This document shows, one piece after another, positions 36,672-45,126 of a DNA stretch of 64,000 nt (position 1 is its first letter; every line of letters begins with the position of its first letter). The position numbers and the translations under genes are program-made. The stretch covers positions 62,001 through 126,000 of the forward strand of contig NZ_CAHJXO010000003.1 of the NCBI RefSeq assembly GCF_903645305.1. Reading direction: 5' to 3'. The notes below the pieces were generated by a model. The model saw only the letters and a program-made list of their open reading frames with translations, was not told the DNA's origin and made no database searches. The stretch comes from Corynebacterium sp. Marseille-P4321 (lineage in GTDB: Bacteria; Actinomycetota; Actinomycetes; Mycobacteriales; Mycobacteriaceae).

Positions 36672-37396
36672 GTGACCACCTTGAGCTGCGGCTTTTTCGC
36701 CCCGCCGCCGAGCGTCACCGTCGCACTCGCCGGGCGGCGGCCCTTGGTTTCCGCGCGCACGTCGAAGTCGATGCCCGTAATGCGCCCCGTGCCGCGGCCG
36801 ATGCCGTGGAAGGCGGACAACGTGCCGGTGACCGTGAGCGCAGGCGAGGGAACCTGCACGTTGACCAAGACGAGCGCCGCGTCGGCCTTGCGCAGGCGCG
36901 CGAGCAGCGGCCGGGCACGCACCGGTGTGAGCTCGAGCGCGGTGCGCGTGCGCAGCACCACCAGGTCCAGCCCTTCGGCGAGCACACCGGCGACCGCCAG
37001 ATCGTCGATGCCCGGCTCCGGCACCGCCACCACGCGCTCCAGCGCATCCTCCGGCATACCCGCGTATGACAGCTCCGGCCACCCCACCACGCCGGCGCGC
37101 CCGCCCGCGCCCGCGACTTGGGCGATAAGCTCCACAACCAGCGCGGGTGTGTCGCTGAAGTGCGTGACCGCCCGGCGCGGCAACCCGCCATTCGGCAGCA
37201 CGGTCGAAAGTGGCCCCGACACCGCGAGCACGTCCTCGTCGGCGACAACCTGCTGCGGCACCTCTCCGCCGATGGCGGCCATGCGGGCGCGCAGCTCCGC
37301 GATCTGGTCCGCGCGCGTCGGCTGAGCAGGCGTTTCCGGCTGGCGCGCCAGGTTCGACTGGCCGTCCGGAACTGCTCGAAAGGGTGTTCTGCTCAC
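36668..37396 (-). CDS. imuA': ImuA'-type accessory protein
   Basis: This is a RecA-like but degenerate protein of 242 residues that precedes imuB in actinobacterial mutasome loci. It has VLPNGGLPRRAVTHFSDTPALVVELIAQVAGAGGRAGVVG, which occupies the place of a Walker A strand-loop without the canonical GKS/T. The C-terminus GGGAKKPQLKVV is conserved-looking. I place the start at GTG 37396, 7 nt after CATACT; an ATG at 37432 is an alternative. A TGTTCGA half-site lies upstream, as expected for part of a LexA box. Confidence 0.82.
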   Translation of the reverse strand: MSRTPFRAVPDGQSNLARQPETPAQPTRADQIAELRARMAAIGGEVPQQVVADEDVLAVSGPLSTVLPNGGLPRRAVTHFSDTPALVVELIAQVAGAGGRAGVVGWPELSYAGMPEDALERVVAVPEPGIDDLAVAGVLAEGLDLVVLRTRTALELTPVRARPLLARLRKADAALVLVNVQVPSPALTVTGTLSAFHGIGRGTGRITGIDFDVRAETKGRRPASATVTLGGGAKKPQLKVVT

Positions 37397-37484
37397 GGGG
37401 ATGAGTATGCACCCCAGGTCCGACACGGGCAAGCGTCGAGGTCGAACAGGGGTGCTAATTTATCGGATACGTTCGGCGCCCTAG

Positions 37485-37490
37485 TAACGT
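37485..37490 (+). promoter_or_regulatory. -10 box for the small membrane protein
   Basis: TAACGT ends 8 nt before the ATG at 37499. Confidence 0.4.
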
Positions 37491-37498
37491 CGCCGGGC

Positions 37499-37915
37499 AT
37501 GGATCTCGTGAGCGCGTCCGCAGTGCGAAACTTGCCCACCCCAATCCCCACGCCTCCCGCCGTGCGCGCGCTCGGCTCCCTCGGGGTGGCGGTTTCGGTC
37601 GCGGTAATGGCCTCCCAAGCTGCGCTCGGCGTGAAGGTGCTCGTCGCGTTCGCGTGCGTCGCCGCCGCCGTGGGCGTCACCCTGGCGCACCCGTACCGCG
37701 GGGAAATGAGGCGGTTCGCGGAGGAGAACAAGGTGGCCACGGTGCCGTCGATAAGCATGCTCGTGCCCTTGATGCTGTGGTGGCTCGCGCTGATGCTCGC
37801 GCCGCTCGCGCAGTGGCCGGCGTGGGGTGCGGCGCTGCTCGGCGCGGCGCTGTTCGGGCTCGCGTGGGTGCTTTACCCGCACGTGGACGGCACACGCAGG
37901 CTCGCGTACGCGTAG
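37499..37915 (+). CDS. Small membrane protein, function unknown
   Basis: This is a 138-residue protein with four hydrophobic segments: ALGSLGVAVSVAVMAS, VLVAFACVAAAVGVTLAH, VPLMLWWLALMLAPLA and GAALLGAALFGLAWVLY. It has no recognisable domain. It is divergent from imuA' and followed immediately by the first 94-bp repeat. The start is set by the -10 box, since the open frame upstream is antisense to imuA'. Confidence 0.72.
   Translation: MDLVSASAVRNLPTPIPTPPAVRALGSLGVAVSVAVMASQAALGVKVLVAFACVAAAVGVTLAHPYRGEMRRFAEENKVATVPSISMLVPLMLWWLALMLAPLAQWPAWGAALLGAALFGLAWVLYPHVDGTRRLAYA
37746..37756 (-). repeat. Iterated 11-mer, copy 14
   Basis: Minus-strand GCTTATCGACG in the small membrane protein gene, read as Ser-Ile-Ser with a rare ATA codon, as in copy 1. 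Confidence 0.9.
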
Positions 37916-37929
37916 AGCTACTCGAAAGG

Positions 37930-38023
37930 TTCTACTCGAAAGCCTTTCTAGTAGACGCATTTCCGCAGCTCACACTAGAAACATTCGGTTTCGAGTAGCT
38001 TTCTAGTAGCTTTCGAGCTCCTG
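37930..38023. repeat. 94-bp direct repeat, left copy
   Basis: This copy is identical to 39419-39512. It contains nested inverted repeats (CTACTCGAAA with TTTCGAGTAG; CTAGTAG repeats). Its last 21 bp encode the C-terminus and stop of the AlbA_2 gene. Confidence 0.95.
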
Positions 38024-39409
38024 TAACGGCCCTTCCAAGTACCACACAGCCCGAGGGTCGCGCGCACTGTTGCCCCTCCAATGAATGAGCCCCTCCTCGC
38101 GCAGTGCCTGCAAGGCGCGCCGGGCAGGCGGATTAGAGATTCCCAGCGCATCAGCAACCTCGCCGGTGGACATAGGTCTGGCTTTCGCCTGCAATACCGA
38201 AAGCACATTGGCGGCGTGAGGCGGGAGAGCGTCCACGGTCCCCGGGTCCAGCCGTTGCACCGCCTTCAGCGTGAGCACCACACTTCCGCTGGTCTGCCAG
38301 TAAACCGGATCAGCAAAACCAACCCGCCGCATGCCCGCAAACATACGGCGGATTCCCTCCCCCAACTCTTGTCCGATGCGAAGCTCCGCGGTCACTCTGG
38401 CAATCAACGGATTTCGCGCAAAACGGGCAATAGATTCGGGGCGGGTAGGATCCACGAGGCCCGGAAAACGCCCCGGGCTCGAGACCTCAATGCGGGATGG
38501 GTAGACCTCGAAGCGCACATGGTCGCCCGCCATGCTGTAAGAACGGTGAATAGCAGCATTCACCAACCCCTCGAGCCAGACATCGTGAGGGATGAGATTC
38601 TCGTCCTCAAACAGACCGGAATTCCCCAACCGGCGAACCTGAGGCAGCATCCCTTCGATCGCTTTCTGAGCAGACCGAATCTGCTGCGGTAACGGACCGC
38701 CGAAACGCTCGTCTTGCAGAAGTTGCTGCTGGTAGCCAGCGCGCCGCTCATCCTCGCCGAATCTGAGCACACGAACGTGCGCGTTGGGGAAAAACTCCTG
38801 CGGGTCATTGCCGAATAGCAAAATTGCCGCCGTACGCGGCCTGCCATCTCGGTCGATGAGATTCCTCGCTTTGAGGGCATCCGATGCAGATGAAGAACCT
38901 ATGGCGCTGGCATATTCACCCACCAAATCCATATCGAGGTCACTAAGAGCAGCACGGGGAGGCACCGTCGCGTCAAACTGCTGCTCCCCCTTGGTGTAGC
39001 GGAGCTCCAATATGCCGTCGGCATTGAGCTGCCGAGTCTCATCACCAACACGCAAAAAGCAGTCTCCCGAACGCAGATAATGCACACTCTCGCTCGGCAC
39101 CACATGAAACAGGTACACCTGCGCCCCATCGCCGACGTCAAACGGTTCGATCCGCACGCGCACCGTGGGATCAGTGTGGTCAAGCGATGCCTGCCTCAGG
39201 GCATTGTCCTGGGCAGGCGTGGGAACCCCGTCGAATTCCCGATCGGTGATGCCAACCGCGACGACCCCACCCTCCGCGTTGGCCATGCCGACGATGGTTT
39301 TCGCAAGATCCTTCGGCTTGATACGAAACGACTTCCGCTCAAACCATTGATCCTCCGGTATTTGCAAGAGGAGACGCGGGTCATCTCGGTAGCTACTCTC
39401 TCTTTTCAC
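38003..39409 (-). CDS. AlbA_2 (Schlafen-like) domain protein with winged-helix C-terminus
   Basis: This 468-residue protein has an N-terminal AlbA_2 putative DNA-binding domain (WFERKSFRIKPKDLAKTIVG, then ANAEGGVVAVGITD) and a central RecG-like ATP-binding C-terminal domain (LVNAAIHRSYSMAGDHVRFEV and SSPGRFPG). A winged helix follows near 400-455 (STGEVADALGISNPPARRALQ). Such proteins act as regulators or in defence/mobile-element contexts; the role here is unknown. It is flanked by two perfect 94-bp direct repeats, and a fragment of a related gene lies upstream. This suggests an acquired or duplicated islet. The ATG at 39409 has a weak ribosome binding site (CAGGATG). Confidence 0.85.
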   Translation of the reverse strand: MKRESSYRDDPRLLLQIPEDQWFERKSFRIKPKDLAKTIVGMANAEGGVVAVGITDREFDGVPTPAQDNALRQASLDHTDPTVRVRIEPFDVGDGAQVYLFHVVPSESVHYLRSGDCFLRVGDETRQLNADGILELRYTKGEQQFDATVPPRAALSDLDMDLVGEYASAIGSSSASDALKARNLIDRDGRPRTAAILLFGNDPQEFFPNAHVRVLRFGEDERRAGYQQQLLQDERFGGPLPQQIRSAQKAIEGMLPQVRRLGNSGLFEDENLIPHDVWLEGLVNAAIHRSYSMAGDHVRFEVYPSRIEVSSPGRFPGLVDPTRPESIARFARNPLIARVTAELRIGQELGEGIRRMFAGMRRVGFADPVYWQTSGSVVLTLKAVQRLDPGTVDALPPHAANVLSVLQAKARPMSTGEVADALGISNPPARRALQALREEGLIHWRGNSARDPRAVWYLEGPLQELESY

Positions 39410-39418
39410 ATCCTGAAA

Positions 39419-39512
39419 TTCTACTCGAAAGCCTTTCTAGTAGACGCATTTCCGCAGCTCACACTAGAAACATTCGGTTTCGAGTAGCTTTCTAGTAGCT
39501 TTCGAGCTCCTG
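39419..39512. repeat. 94-bp direct repeat, right copy
   Basis: This copy is identical to 37930-38023 over all 94 bases. It lies upstream of the AlbA_2 gene start and abuts a relic of a second AlbA_2 gene. Confidence 0.95.
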
Positions 39513-39575
39513 ATGGCTATGCCGACGAGGGTTTTCGCGAGGTCCTTCGGCTTAATACGAAACCGCTGCGGTGCT
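39513..39575 (-). pseudogene. N-terminal relic of a second AlbA_2 gene
   Basis: The minus strand reads RFRIKPKDLAKTLVGIA, nearly the same as FRIKPKDLAKTIVGMA of the intact gene. It stops exactly at the 94-bp repeat. The nucleotide differences show it is a diverged paralogue. The middle and most of the end of that gene are gone; the repeat joined to it carries the C-terminal codons out of frame. Confidence 0.7.
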
Positions 39576-39605
39576 ACCGCGGCCGACAATCTGGTTCCCT
39601 ATCAA

Positions 39606-39621
39606 TAGACTAAATGGTCTG
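39606..39621 (+). promoter_or_regulatory. McbR-like operator upstream of the FAD/NAD(P)-binding gene
   Basis: TAGACTAAATGGTCTG matches TAGAC-N6-GTCTA at 9 of 10 arm positions and is the best such site in the window. It overlaps a possible -10 box (TAGACT). Confidence 0.6.
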
Positions 39622-39665
39622 TAAAGGAAATGCGGCAGCGCACAACATCGTGGAGGTACATCACC

Positions 39666-41585
39666 GTGGGAGCAGCAATCGCAATCGTCGGGGCCGGACC
39701 ACGGGGCATCTCGATCACGGAGCGCATCGCGGCATACCTCAACACCCGCGGTGCGGCCGACGGTGCCGAGGGCGAATTGACCCTGCACGTCATCGACGAT
39801 GCCCAGCTCGGCGCCGGGCGCATCTGGGACACCGAGCAAACCCGCACGTTGTGCATGAACACCCTCGCCGGCGCCGTCACCCTCTTCACCGAACCCGGCG
39901 CGACCGTTGCCGCGCCCGTATTCGAAGGGCCCACCATGTACGAGTGGATCCAGGCGCTGCGCGGCGAGAAGGAGCATTCGCTTATCGACGCCTACCCGCC
40001 TACCCTCCCCGACGCCTTCGCCGAGGAGATTCGCGTCACCCGGCCCGAGTCCAACCCCACGCGCGCGCTGTACGGCGAGTATCTGCGCTGGGCGTGGCAG
40101 GTTGCCCTGGCACAGTTGCCGGATTCCGTGGAGGTGGTCGAGCACCACGCGCGCGCAGTCGCGATCGCCGCCGAGGGCGACCAGGACGCACTCACGCTTA
40201 CCGACGGCTGGGTGGTCCACGCCGATTCCACCGCGCTCGCCTCCGGCTGGGTGCTCCCCTCCCCCACGCCCGCACAACAGGCGTTTGCCGAATCGGGGCT
40301 GACCTACATCCCGCCGGGGAACCCCGTGGAGCAGGACATTACGCGAATTGGTGCCGGCGAGCGGGTGCTGGTACGTGGCATGGGCATGGGCTTTTTCGAC
40401 CTCATGGCGCTGACCACCATCGACCGCGGCGGCCGTTTCGTCGAGGACGACTCCGCGCGCGCCGGTCTGCGCTACGTCGCCTCCGGCAACGAGCCGCACT
40501 TCGTCGTGACTTCGGGGCGCGGCTACCCCTACCTGCCGAAATCTGAGTACCACTCCCTGCCGCCGAAGGCCGACTTGTCCCGCCTGCGTGCCGCGATCGA
40601 GGCCGCAACTGAGACCGCATCCGCACCAGTGTCCTTCGGCCGGACCCTGTGGCCCGCACTCGCCCGCGACGCCTACGCCGAGTACTACCGCGTGCTCGCC
40701 CGCGTGCGCCCCGAAGCGCTCACCGCGCCGCTCGAGGAGATACTCGCCGCCATCGACGCCACCGACCTTGCCGCGCATGCGACTCCCGACGACATCCTCC
40801 CCGTCGCCCGCGCCTTGACAGCCGCGCTGGACGGCATGAGCACTGAAGCTTTCGACATGGCAGCCTGGGTGGACCCGCTCGCCGGCACCGAGGACCTCTC
40901 ACTTGAAGAACTCCAGCAGCGCGTCGCCGAAGGGATGACCGTGGACATCGCCGAGGCCGTCGCGGCCTGGGATTCCCCGCTCAAGGCCGGGCTCTGGGCG
41001 ATTTCGGCCGGCCGCAAACCCAGCGCCATCGCCACAGAGAACGGCCGCGGCGCGCGCGAAGCGGCCCTGTCGCAGTACATGGCGTTCGGCCAGATGGTCG
41101 GCTCCGGCCCGCCGCTGTTCCGCACCCGCGAGCTGCTCGCGCTTTTCGACGCCGGCCTGGTCACCTTCCTCGGCCCCGACCCCATCGTCGAAGTCGACGG
41201 CGACACCTACACCGCAACCAGCCACACCCGCTCGGTGCGCGCCACCGCGCTTGCGGATGCCTTCCTGCCCGGCCCCGACATCCGCACCTCCCCCGACCCG
41301 CTGACCGCCTCACTGCGCGATGCCGAGCGTGTGCGCCCCTTCAGCGGCTCCGCCTCGCCGGAGACGGACGACGCCACCCGACGCACCGTCCACCCGGACG
41401 GTTCTTTGGATACACGCCTGCACATCGTGGGCATCCCAACCGGCAAGCAGTGGGCGGATACCACCATTTCCCCAATGCCGGGCACCGACCCGCTCATGCT
41501 GCAGGAGACGGATAAGACGGCCCGTTCCCTGCTGACCCAGGCCGGATTTCGCAAGCCCGCGGCGTCCAGGGGAACTAGATCATGA
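39666..41585 (+). CDS. FAD/NAD(P)-binding protein (NAD_binding_9-like)
   Basis: This is a 639-residue protein with an N-terminal dinucleotide-binding motif AIAIVGAGPRGISITERIAAYL. The segment DDAQLGAGRIWDTEQTRTLCMNTLAG then TMYEWIQAL is typical of the large FAD-NAD(P)-binding proteins found in actinobacteria. A second GxG-like motif occurs in VLVRGMGMGFFDLMAL. The substrate is unknown. I use the GTG at 39666, which has GGAGGT 9 nt upstream; an ATG at 39630 lies too close to its AAGGA. A McbR-like operator upstream suggests a link to sulfur amino acid metabolism. Confidence 0.82.
   Translation: MGAAIAIVGAGPRGISITERIAAYLNTRGAADGAEGELTLHVIDDAQLGAGRIWDTEQTRTLCMNTLAGAVTLFTEPGATVAAPVFEGPTMYEWIQALRGEKEHSLIDAYPPTLPDAFAEEIRVTRPESNPTRALYGEYLRWAWQVALAQLPDSVEVVEHHARAVAIAAEGDQDALTLTDGWVVHADSTALASGWVLPSPTPAQQAFAESGLTYIPPGNPVEQDITRIGAGERVLVRGMGMGFFDLMALTTIDRGGRFVEDDSARAGLRYVASGNEPHFVVTSGRGYPYLPKSEYHSLPPKADLSRLRAAIEAATETASAPVSFGRTLWPALARDAYAEYYRVLARVRPEALTAPLEEILAAIDATDLAAHATPDDILPVARALTAALDGMSTEAFDMAAWVDPLAGTEDLSLEELQQRVAEGMTVDIAEAVAAWDSPLKAGLWAISAGRKPSAIATENGRGAREAALSQYMAFGQMVGSGPPLFRTRELLALFDAGLVTFLGPDPIVEVDGDTYTATSHTRSVRATALADAFLPGPDIRTSPDPLTASLRDAERVRPFSGSASPETDDATRRTVHPDGSLDTRLHIVGIPTGKQWADTTISPMPGTDPLMLQETDKTARSLLTQAGFRKPAASRGTRS
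39980..39990 (+). repeat. Iterated 11-mer, copy 15
   Basis: GCTTATCGACG in the FAD/NAD(P)-binding gene, read as Ser-Leu-Ile-Asp-Ala. Confidence 0.9.
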
Positions 41586-41638
41586 TGAGACCACGGAATC
41601 CTAGGTTGCCTGTAGATATATTTCCTCATGATCTAGTT
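41573..41638. repeat. 13-bp inverted repeat with a 40-nt loop
   Basis: AACTAGATCATGA (41573-41585, including the stop of the FAD gene) pairs perfectly with TCATGATCTAGTT (41626-41638). It could terminate the FAD gene or be an operator for the following PspC gene, whose TATATT box lies in the loop. Confidence 0.6.
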
Positions 41639-41678
41639 CGGTTTGAGCGGAACGGCCGCGAGAGCACAATGGGGGACA

Positions 41679-42155
41679 TGAGCAGCGAATCGACATTGCA
41701 ACGCATGTGGGGCCACTCGCCCGCCCCGAATCCCGAAAGCAGAAGGCGGCAAGGCCGTCATCGGCGGCGTATGCGAAGGCATTAGCGCCCGCTACAACCT
41801 CGACCCGGTCCTTGTCCGCGTTATTTTCGTGCTGTTTGCCCTATTCTTCGGCGGCGGCCTGTTCATGTACCTGCTGTGCTGGTTCGTTATGCCGCGCTAT
41901 GGGCTCGCATCCAGCCCGGCAGAGGCGATTGCAACCCCGAAAGAACAGCTCCTCCCTGCGGAACGGGGTGAGCGCTCGACTGGGTGGTGGCTCCTGGTCG
42001 GCTTGATTATCACCGTCCCGTCGGCATCCACTGCCGGCGATTCCCGCGGATTCGTGGCGAGCGTCTTACTGTTCTTGCTTGTCTGGTTCTTGGTCTACCG
42101 GCGCAGCCCCGAGCCGCCCGAAGGCTTGATCACGCCGCCCGAAACGACGCTGTGA
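41679..42155 (+). pseudogene. Frameshifted PspC-domain membrane protein gene
   Basis: The start MSSESTLQRMWGHSPAPNPES and the PspC core are in different frames. The core reads GGKAVIGGVCEGISARYNLD in the next frame, and its two intact paralogues downstream show the same join without a shift. Compared with the paralogue at 44059 there is one extra base around 41740-41750 (AGCAGAAGGCGG). The downstream part continues through FFGGGLFMYLLCWFVMP, a second membrane segment and ends at 42155, without the toastrack-like C-terminal domain of the paralogues. It is therefore shorter even if the frame were repaired. Confidence 0.75.
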
Positions 42156-42165
42156 CCTCCGGTAG

Positions 42166-42801
42166 TCACCCCAGATCCCGCGCCACCGCCCAGCGCGTGA
42201 GTTGGTGCCGGTTCGAAGTTTGCGTCTTGCGCAGGATATTGGAGGCGTGCGTTTCCACCGTTTTCACCGAGATGAACAGCCGCTCCCCGATCTCCTTGTA
42301 GGTGTAGCCGCGGGCGAGCAGACGCAACACCTCCAGCTCGCGGCGGGTGAGCGAGTCCACCGTCGGGTCCGTCTCCTCCACAACCCGGCCCGTGGCGAAC
42401 GCGTCCAACACAAACCCCGCCAGTCTCGGCGAAAAATACGCGTCACCGCCGCGCACTCGCTCGACCGCCTCGGCCAGCTCCGCGCCCGAGATGTTCTTCG
42501 TCACGTATCCGCGCGCGCCGGCACGGATCAGCGCGATGACATCCTCTGCGGCGTCGGAGACGCTCAGCGCCAAATACGAGGGTCCCGGCGCGCGCTGCAG
42601 CACCGCTAAGCCACCGCCGTCCGGCATGTGGACATCCAAAAGCACCACGTCCGGGCCAGTCTCGGCGATCCCGCGCACGGCATCCGCGACGCTGCCAGCC
42701 TCCCCGACGATCTCTATCTGGCCGGCGCTTGCGCTGGTCAGTTCGGCGCGCACGCCAGCACGGAACACGGAGTGATCATCCACCAAAAACACGCGGGTCA
42801 T
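42166..42801 (-). CDS. LuxR-type (NarL family) response regulator
   Basis: This is a 211-residue response regulator. The receiver domain holds the acidic pocket VDDH (8-9), phospho-acceptor Asp56 in LLDVHMP and Lys106 in YVTKNISG. The C-terminal LuxR-type helix-turn-helix (LTRRELEVLRLLARGYTYKE, then IGERLFISVKTVETHASNIL) follows. It overlaps the sensor kinase by 4 bp and is clearly its partner. The cluster of PspC genes around it suggests that it regulates an envelope-stress (LiaFSR-like) response. Confidence 0.94.
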   Translation of the reverse strand: MTRVFLVDDHSVFRAGVRAELTSASAGQIEIVGEAGSVADAVRGIAETGPDVVLLDVHMPDGGGLAVLQRAPGPSYLALSVSDAAEDVIALIRAGARGYVTKNISGAELAEAVERVRGGDAYFSPRLAGFVLDAFATGRVVEETDPTVDSLTRRELEVLRLLARGYTYKEIGERLFISVKTVETHASNILRKTQTSNRHQLTRWAVARDLG

Positions 42802-43946
42802 AGCGTCAACGCTAGTTCGATTTCGGAGCCATTGCTTTGCGACGATTCCACGCTCACGCGTCCTCCCACCTTCTCCACCCGGCCGATAATCGAGTCCCGC
42901 ACCCCGTGCCGATCTACAGGAATCGCGTCCATGTCGAAGCCTGCTCCGCGGTCGCGCACAAACACGGTGAGCTCGCTGGCGAGGTGCTCCGCGTACACGT
43001 CCACCGAATCCACGCCGGCGTGCTTCGCCGCGTTCACCATCGCCTCCCGCGCCGCAAGTACCACGGCTTCGGTGCGCTCGTCGAATGCCACGTCCTCCCC
43101 CACGGTCACCGGCTGGATGACCACGCCGTAGGTGTCCTCCACCTCCCCGGCAGCTTTCTGCAGCGCGGCGAATGTCGTGGTGTGGTTGGGCACGGAGTCG
43201 TCGAAAAGCCAGGCCCGAAGCTCGCGTTCCTGGCTGCGCGCGAGGCGCGCGACGGCCTCCGGATCCTCCGACTCCTTTTGAATGAGCGCGAGCGTCTGCA
43301 GCACCGAATCGTGCAGGCGGGAGGCGATTTCGGCGCGCTGGTTCGCCACCGCCTTCGCCTCGCGCTCGGCGACCAGGGAGTTCGCCAGCTTCACAATGAG
43401 CGGCACGACAAGCACCCCGACACCGACGACGGTAACCAGCACGGAGATCACGACACCGGCAACACCCGCGGACTCCCCGAGCAGCGCGACCGCCAACACC
43501 CCGGCGATGATGAGTACAGCACCGAGTGTCAGCGCCGCAACGTTGGGCACGGTTCCCGTGCCGCGGTCGTACGCCTGCAGCGCGATCACCGCACCGACGA
43601 TGAGCACGCCAAGCACGAACACCACAGTCGCGCCCGCCCCTGAGGACACCTGCAGCGCCATCAGCGCGCCCGCGAAACCGAGCGCCACAAGCCCCACGTT
43701 GGCAGACGTGAGACGCTGCCGCGTGACGGGCTCGCCGGTGTCGCTGAGCGGCACAAACATCCACATCGCCGCGTACAGCAGCGCACCGAAGCCGCCCGCG
43801 AAGCTCGCCGCCACGAAAAACAGCCGCACCCACTTCACATCGATCCCGAGATGCCGCGCGGCACCCGACGCCACACCGGCGACGACGCGCTGTGAGCGGT
43901 CGCGTTTCATCTTCGGATACAGGGCATACGGGGAGCGATCGGGCAT
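42798..43946 (-). CDS. PspC-domain sensor histidine kinase (HisKA_3 type)
   Basis: This 382-residue kinase starts with a PspC domain (VVAGVASGAARHLGIDVKWV, then FFVAASFAGGFGALLYAAMWMFVP). Three to four more membrane helices follow (83-185). The HisKA_3 dimerisation domain has phospho-acceptor His212 in ASRLHDSVLQ, and the HATPase has EAMVNAAKHAG and DRGAGFD. The HATPase carries a late N-box and short G-boxes, as in the NarX/LiaS class. I use the ATG at 43946 (MPDRSPYALYP); one three codons upstream is equally possible. It is divergent from the two intact PspC genes. Confidence 0.93.
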   Translation of the reverse strand: MPDRSPYALYPKMKRDRSQRVVAGVASGAARHLGIDVKWVRLFFVAASFAGGFGALLYAAMWMFVPLSDTGEPVTRQRLTSANVGLVALGFAGALMALQVSSGAGATVVFVLGVLIVGAVIALQAYDRGTGTVPNVAALTLGAVLIIAGVLAVALLGESAGVAGVVISVLVTVVGVGVLVVPLIVKLANSLVAEREAKAVANQRAEIASRLHDSVLQTLALIQKESEDPEAVARLARSQERELRAWLFDDSVPNHTTTFAALQKAAGEVEDTYGVVIQPVTVGEDVAFDERTEAVVLAAREAMVNAAKHAGVDSVDVYAEHLASELTVFVRDRGAGFDMDAIPVDRHGVRDSIIGRVEKVGGRVSVESSQSNGSEIELALTL

Positions 43947-44058
43947 ACCCACCATGGTTCCACGACACCGCAGGCAAGCACATCGGGGATGACCCTGAGG
44001 GAAAAGATCAGGGGCGATCCCGATACCGCTTTTGCGCCGCGCCAAGCAGGATGGAGGC

Positions 44059-45123
44059 ATGGAAACACAAGGCCCCCTCAAGCAGATGTGGGACACCCGC
44101 CCGCCCCGCATCCCGGAAGACCAGGGCGGCAAAGCCGTCGTAGGCGGCGTCTGCGAAGGCATCGGCGCCCGCTACCAGGTGGACCCAGTGTTCGTTCGCG
44201 TGCTCTTCGCAGTGCTCTCGCTCGTCTTCGGCGGCGGCATCTTCTTGTACTTGCTGTGCTGGATCAACATGCCGCGCTTCGGCATGACCCGCAGCCCTTG
44301 GAGCGCCGTAGTCACCCCGGGCGAAAAGCTCACCGAAGTAGAGAAGAACGAGCGCGCCACCGGCTGGTGGCTGCTGCTCGGCATGCTCATCTTCTTCCCC
44401 TCGATGTCGATCGCGGGCGACGCGCGCGCCGTGCTGGTCACCTTCATCCTGTTCGCAGCGGGCTGGTACTTCGCGTACCAGCGCCAGCCCGAGCCTCCCG
44501 CGGGTCTCCTCCCGGGGTCGCCGGAGCCTTCGCTTCACGACGCCACCGGTACCCCACCTCTCGACACCTCCCACCTCACCCCACCGGAGGGCTACCCGCA
44601 CCCTGGTGAAGGCCTTAAGCCGCCGGCGTGGGACCCGCTCGGCGCCGCCCCCGGCCTGTGGCACCTGCCGGAGCCGGTGGAACCAGAACCTGCGCCGAAG
44701 AAGTCCAAAACCAGCGGGTGGATCTGGCTCCCGATTGCCTTGCTGGTAGCTCTCCCCCTCGCAGCGGCGGCCACGATAAGCGGCGGCCACTTCGAGGTGC
44801 GGTTCGGTCCCGTCGGAAGTGCCGATTTGAAATTCAACGACGTTGACACGATCCCTGATTACCAGGCTTTAGTCGGAGAAACCCGCATCGACCTCTCTGA
44901 TCTGGAGCCACTCGAAGAGCCGAAGACCCTAGAGTTCAACAACGGGGTCGGCGAACTCGATGTCGTCCTTCCGAACAACGTTCCTGTGGAAGTGAACTGC
45001 AAAGTGAATATCGGGGAAACCGCCTGCCCGCAGGGTAAACACAACGCGGACAAGGAAGGCGAAATGCTCACGCTCTACGTTTCGCAGCGGGTGGGATCCG
45101 TAAGCGCGTACTTCGAGGAGTGA
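44059..45123 (+). CDS. PspC-domain membrane protein with LiaF-like C-terminal domain
   Basis: This is a 354-residue protein. An N-terminal PspC domain occupies residues 22-75 (GGKAVVGGVCEGIGARYQVD, then FGGGIFLYLLCWINMP), and two membrane helices lie at about 110-150. After a Pro-rich cytoplasmic linker (about 150-225) there is a further helix and a beta-rich extracytoplasmic domain ending GETACPQGKHN and SQRVGSVSAYFEE. That domain resembles the LiaF/toastrack type domain that senses or modulates envelope stress. An AGGA ribosome binding site lies 7 nt before the ATG. It is divergent from the two-component genes and 3 bp before the next PspC gene. Confidence 0.88.
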   Translation: METQGPLKQMWDTRPPRIPEDQGGKAVVGGVCEGIGARYQVDPVFVRVLFAVLSLVFGGGIFLYLLCWINMPRFGMTRSPWSAVVTPGEKLTEVEKNERATGWWLLLGMLIFFPSMSIAGDARAVLVTFILFAAGWYFAYQRQPEPPAGLLPGSPEPSLHDATGTPPLDTSHLTPPEGYPHPGEGLKPPAWDPLGAAPGLWHLPEPVEPEPAPKKSKTSGWIWLPIALLVALPLAAAATISGGHFEVRFGPVGSADLKFNDVDTIPDYQALVGETRIDLSDLEPLEEPKTLEFNNGVGELDVVLPNNVPVEVNCKVNIGETACPQGKHNADKEGEMLTLYVSQRVGSVSAYFEE

Positions 45124-45126
45124 CAC

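Noticed and set aside
35118..37412. A 764-codon frame joining imuB with upstream sequence
   Set aside because: The upstream part is a wrong-frame reading of imuA'. The GTGA overlap at 36671 gives the proper imuB start.
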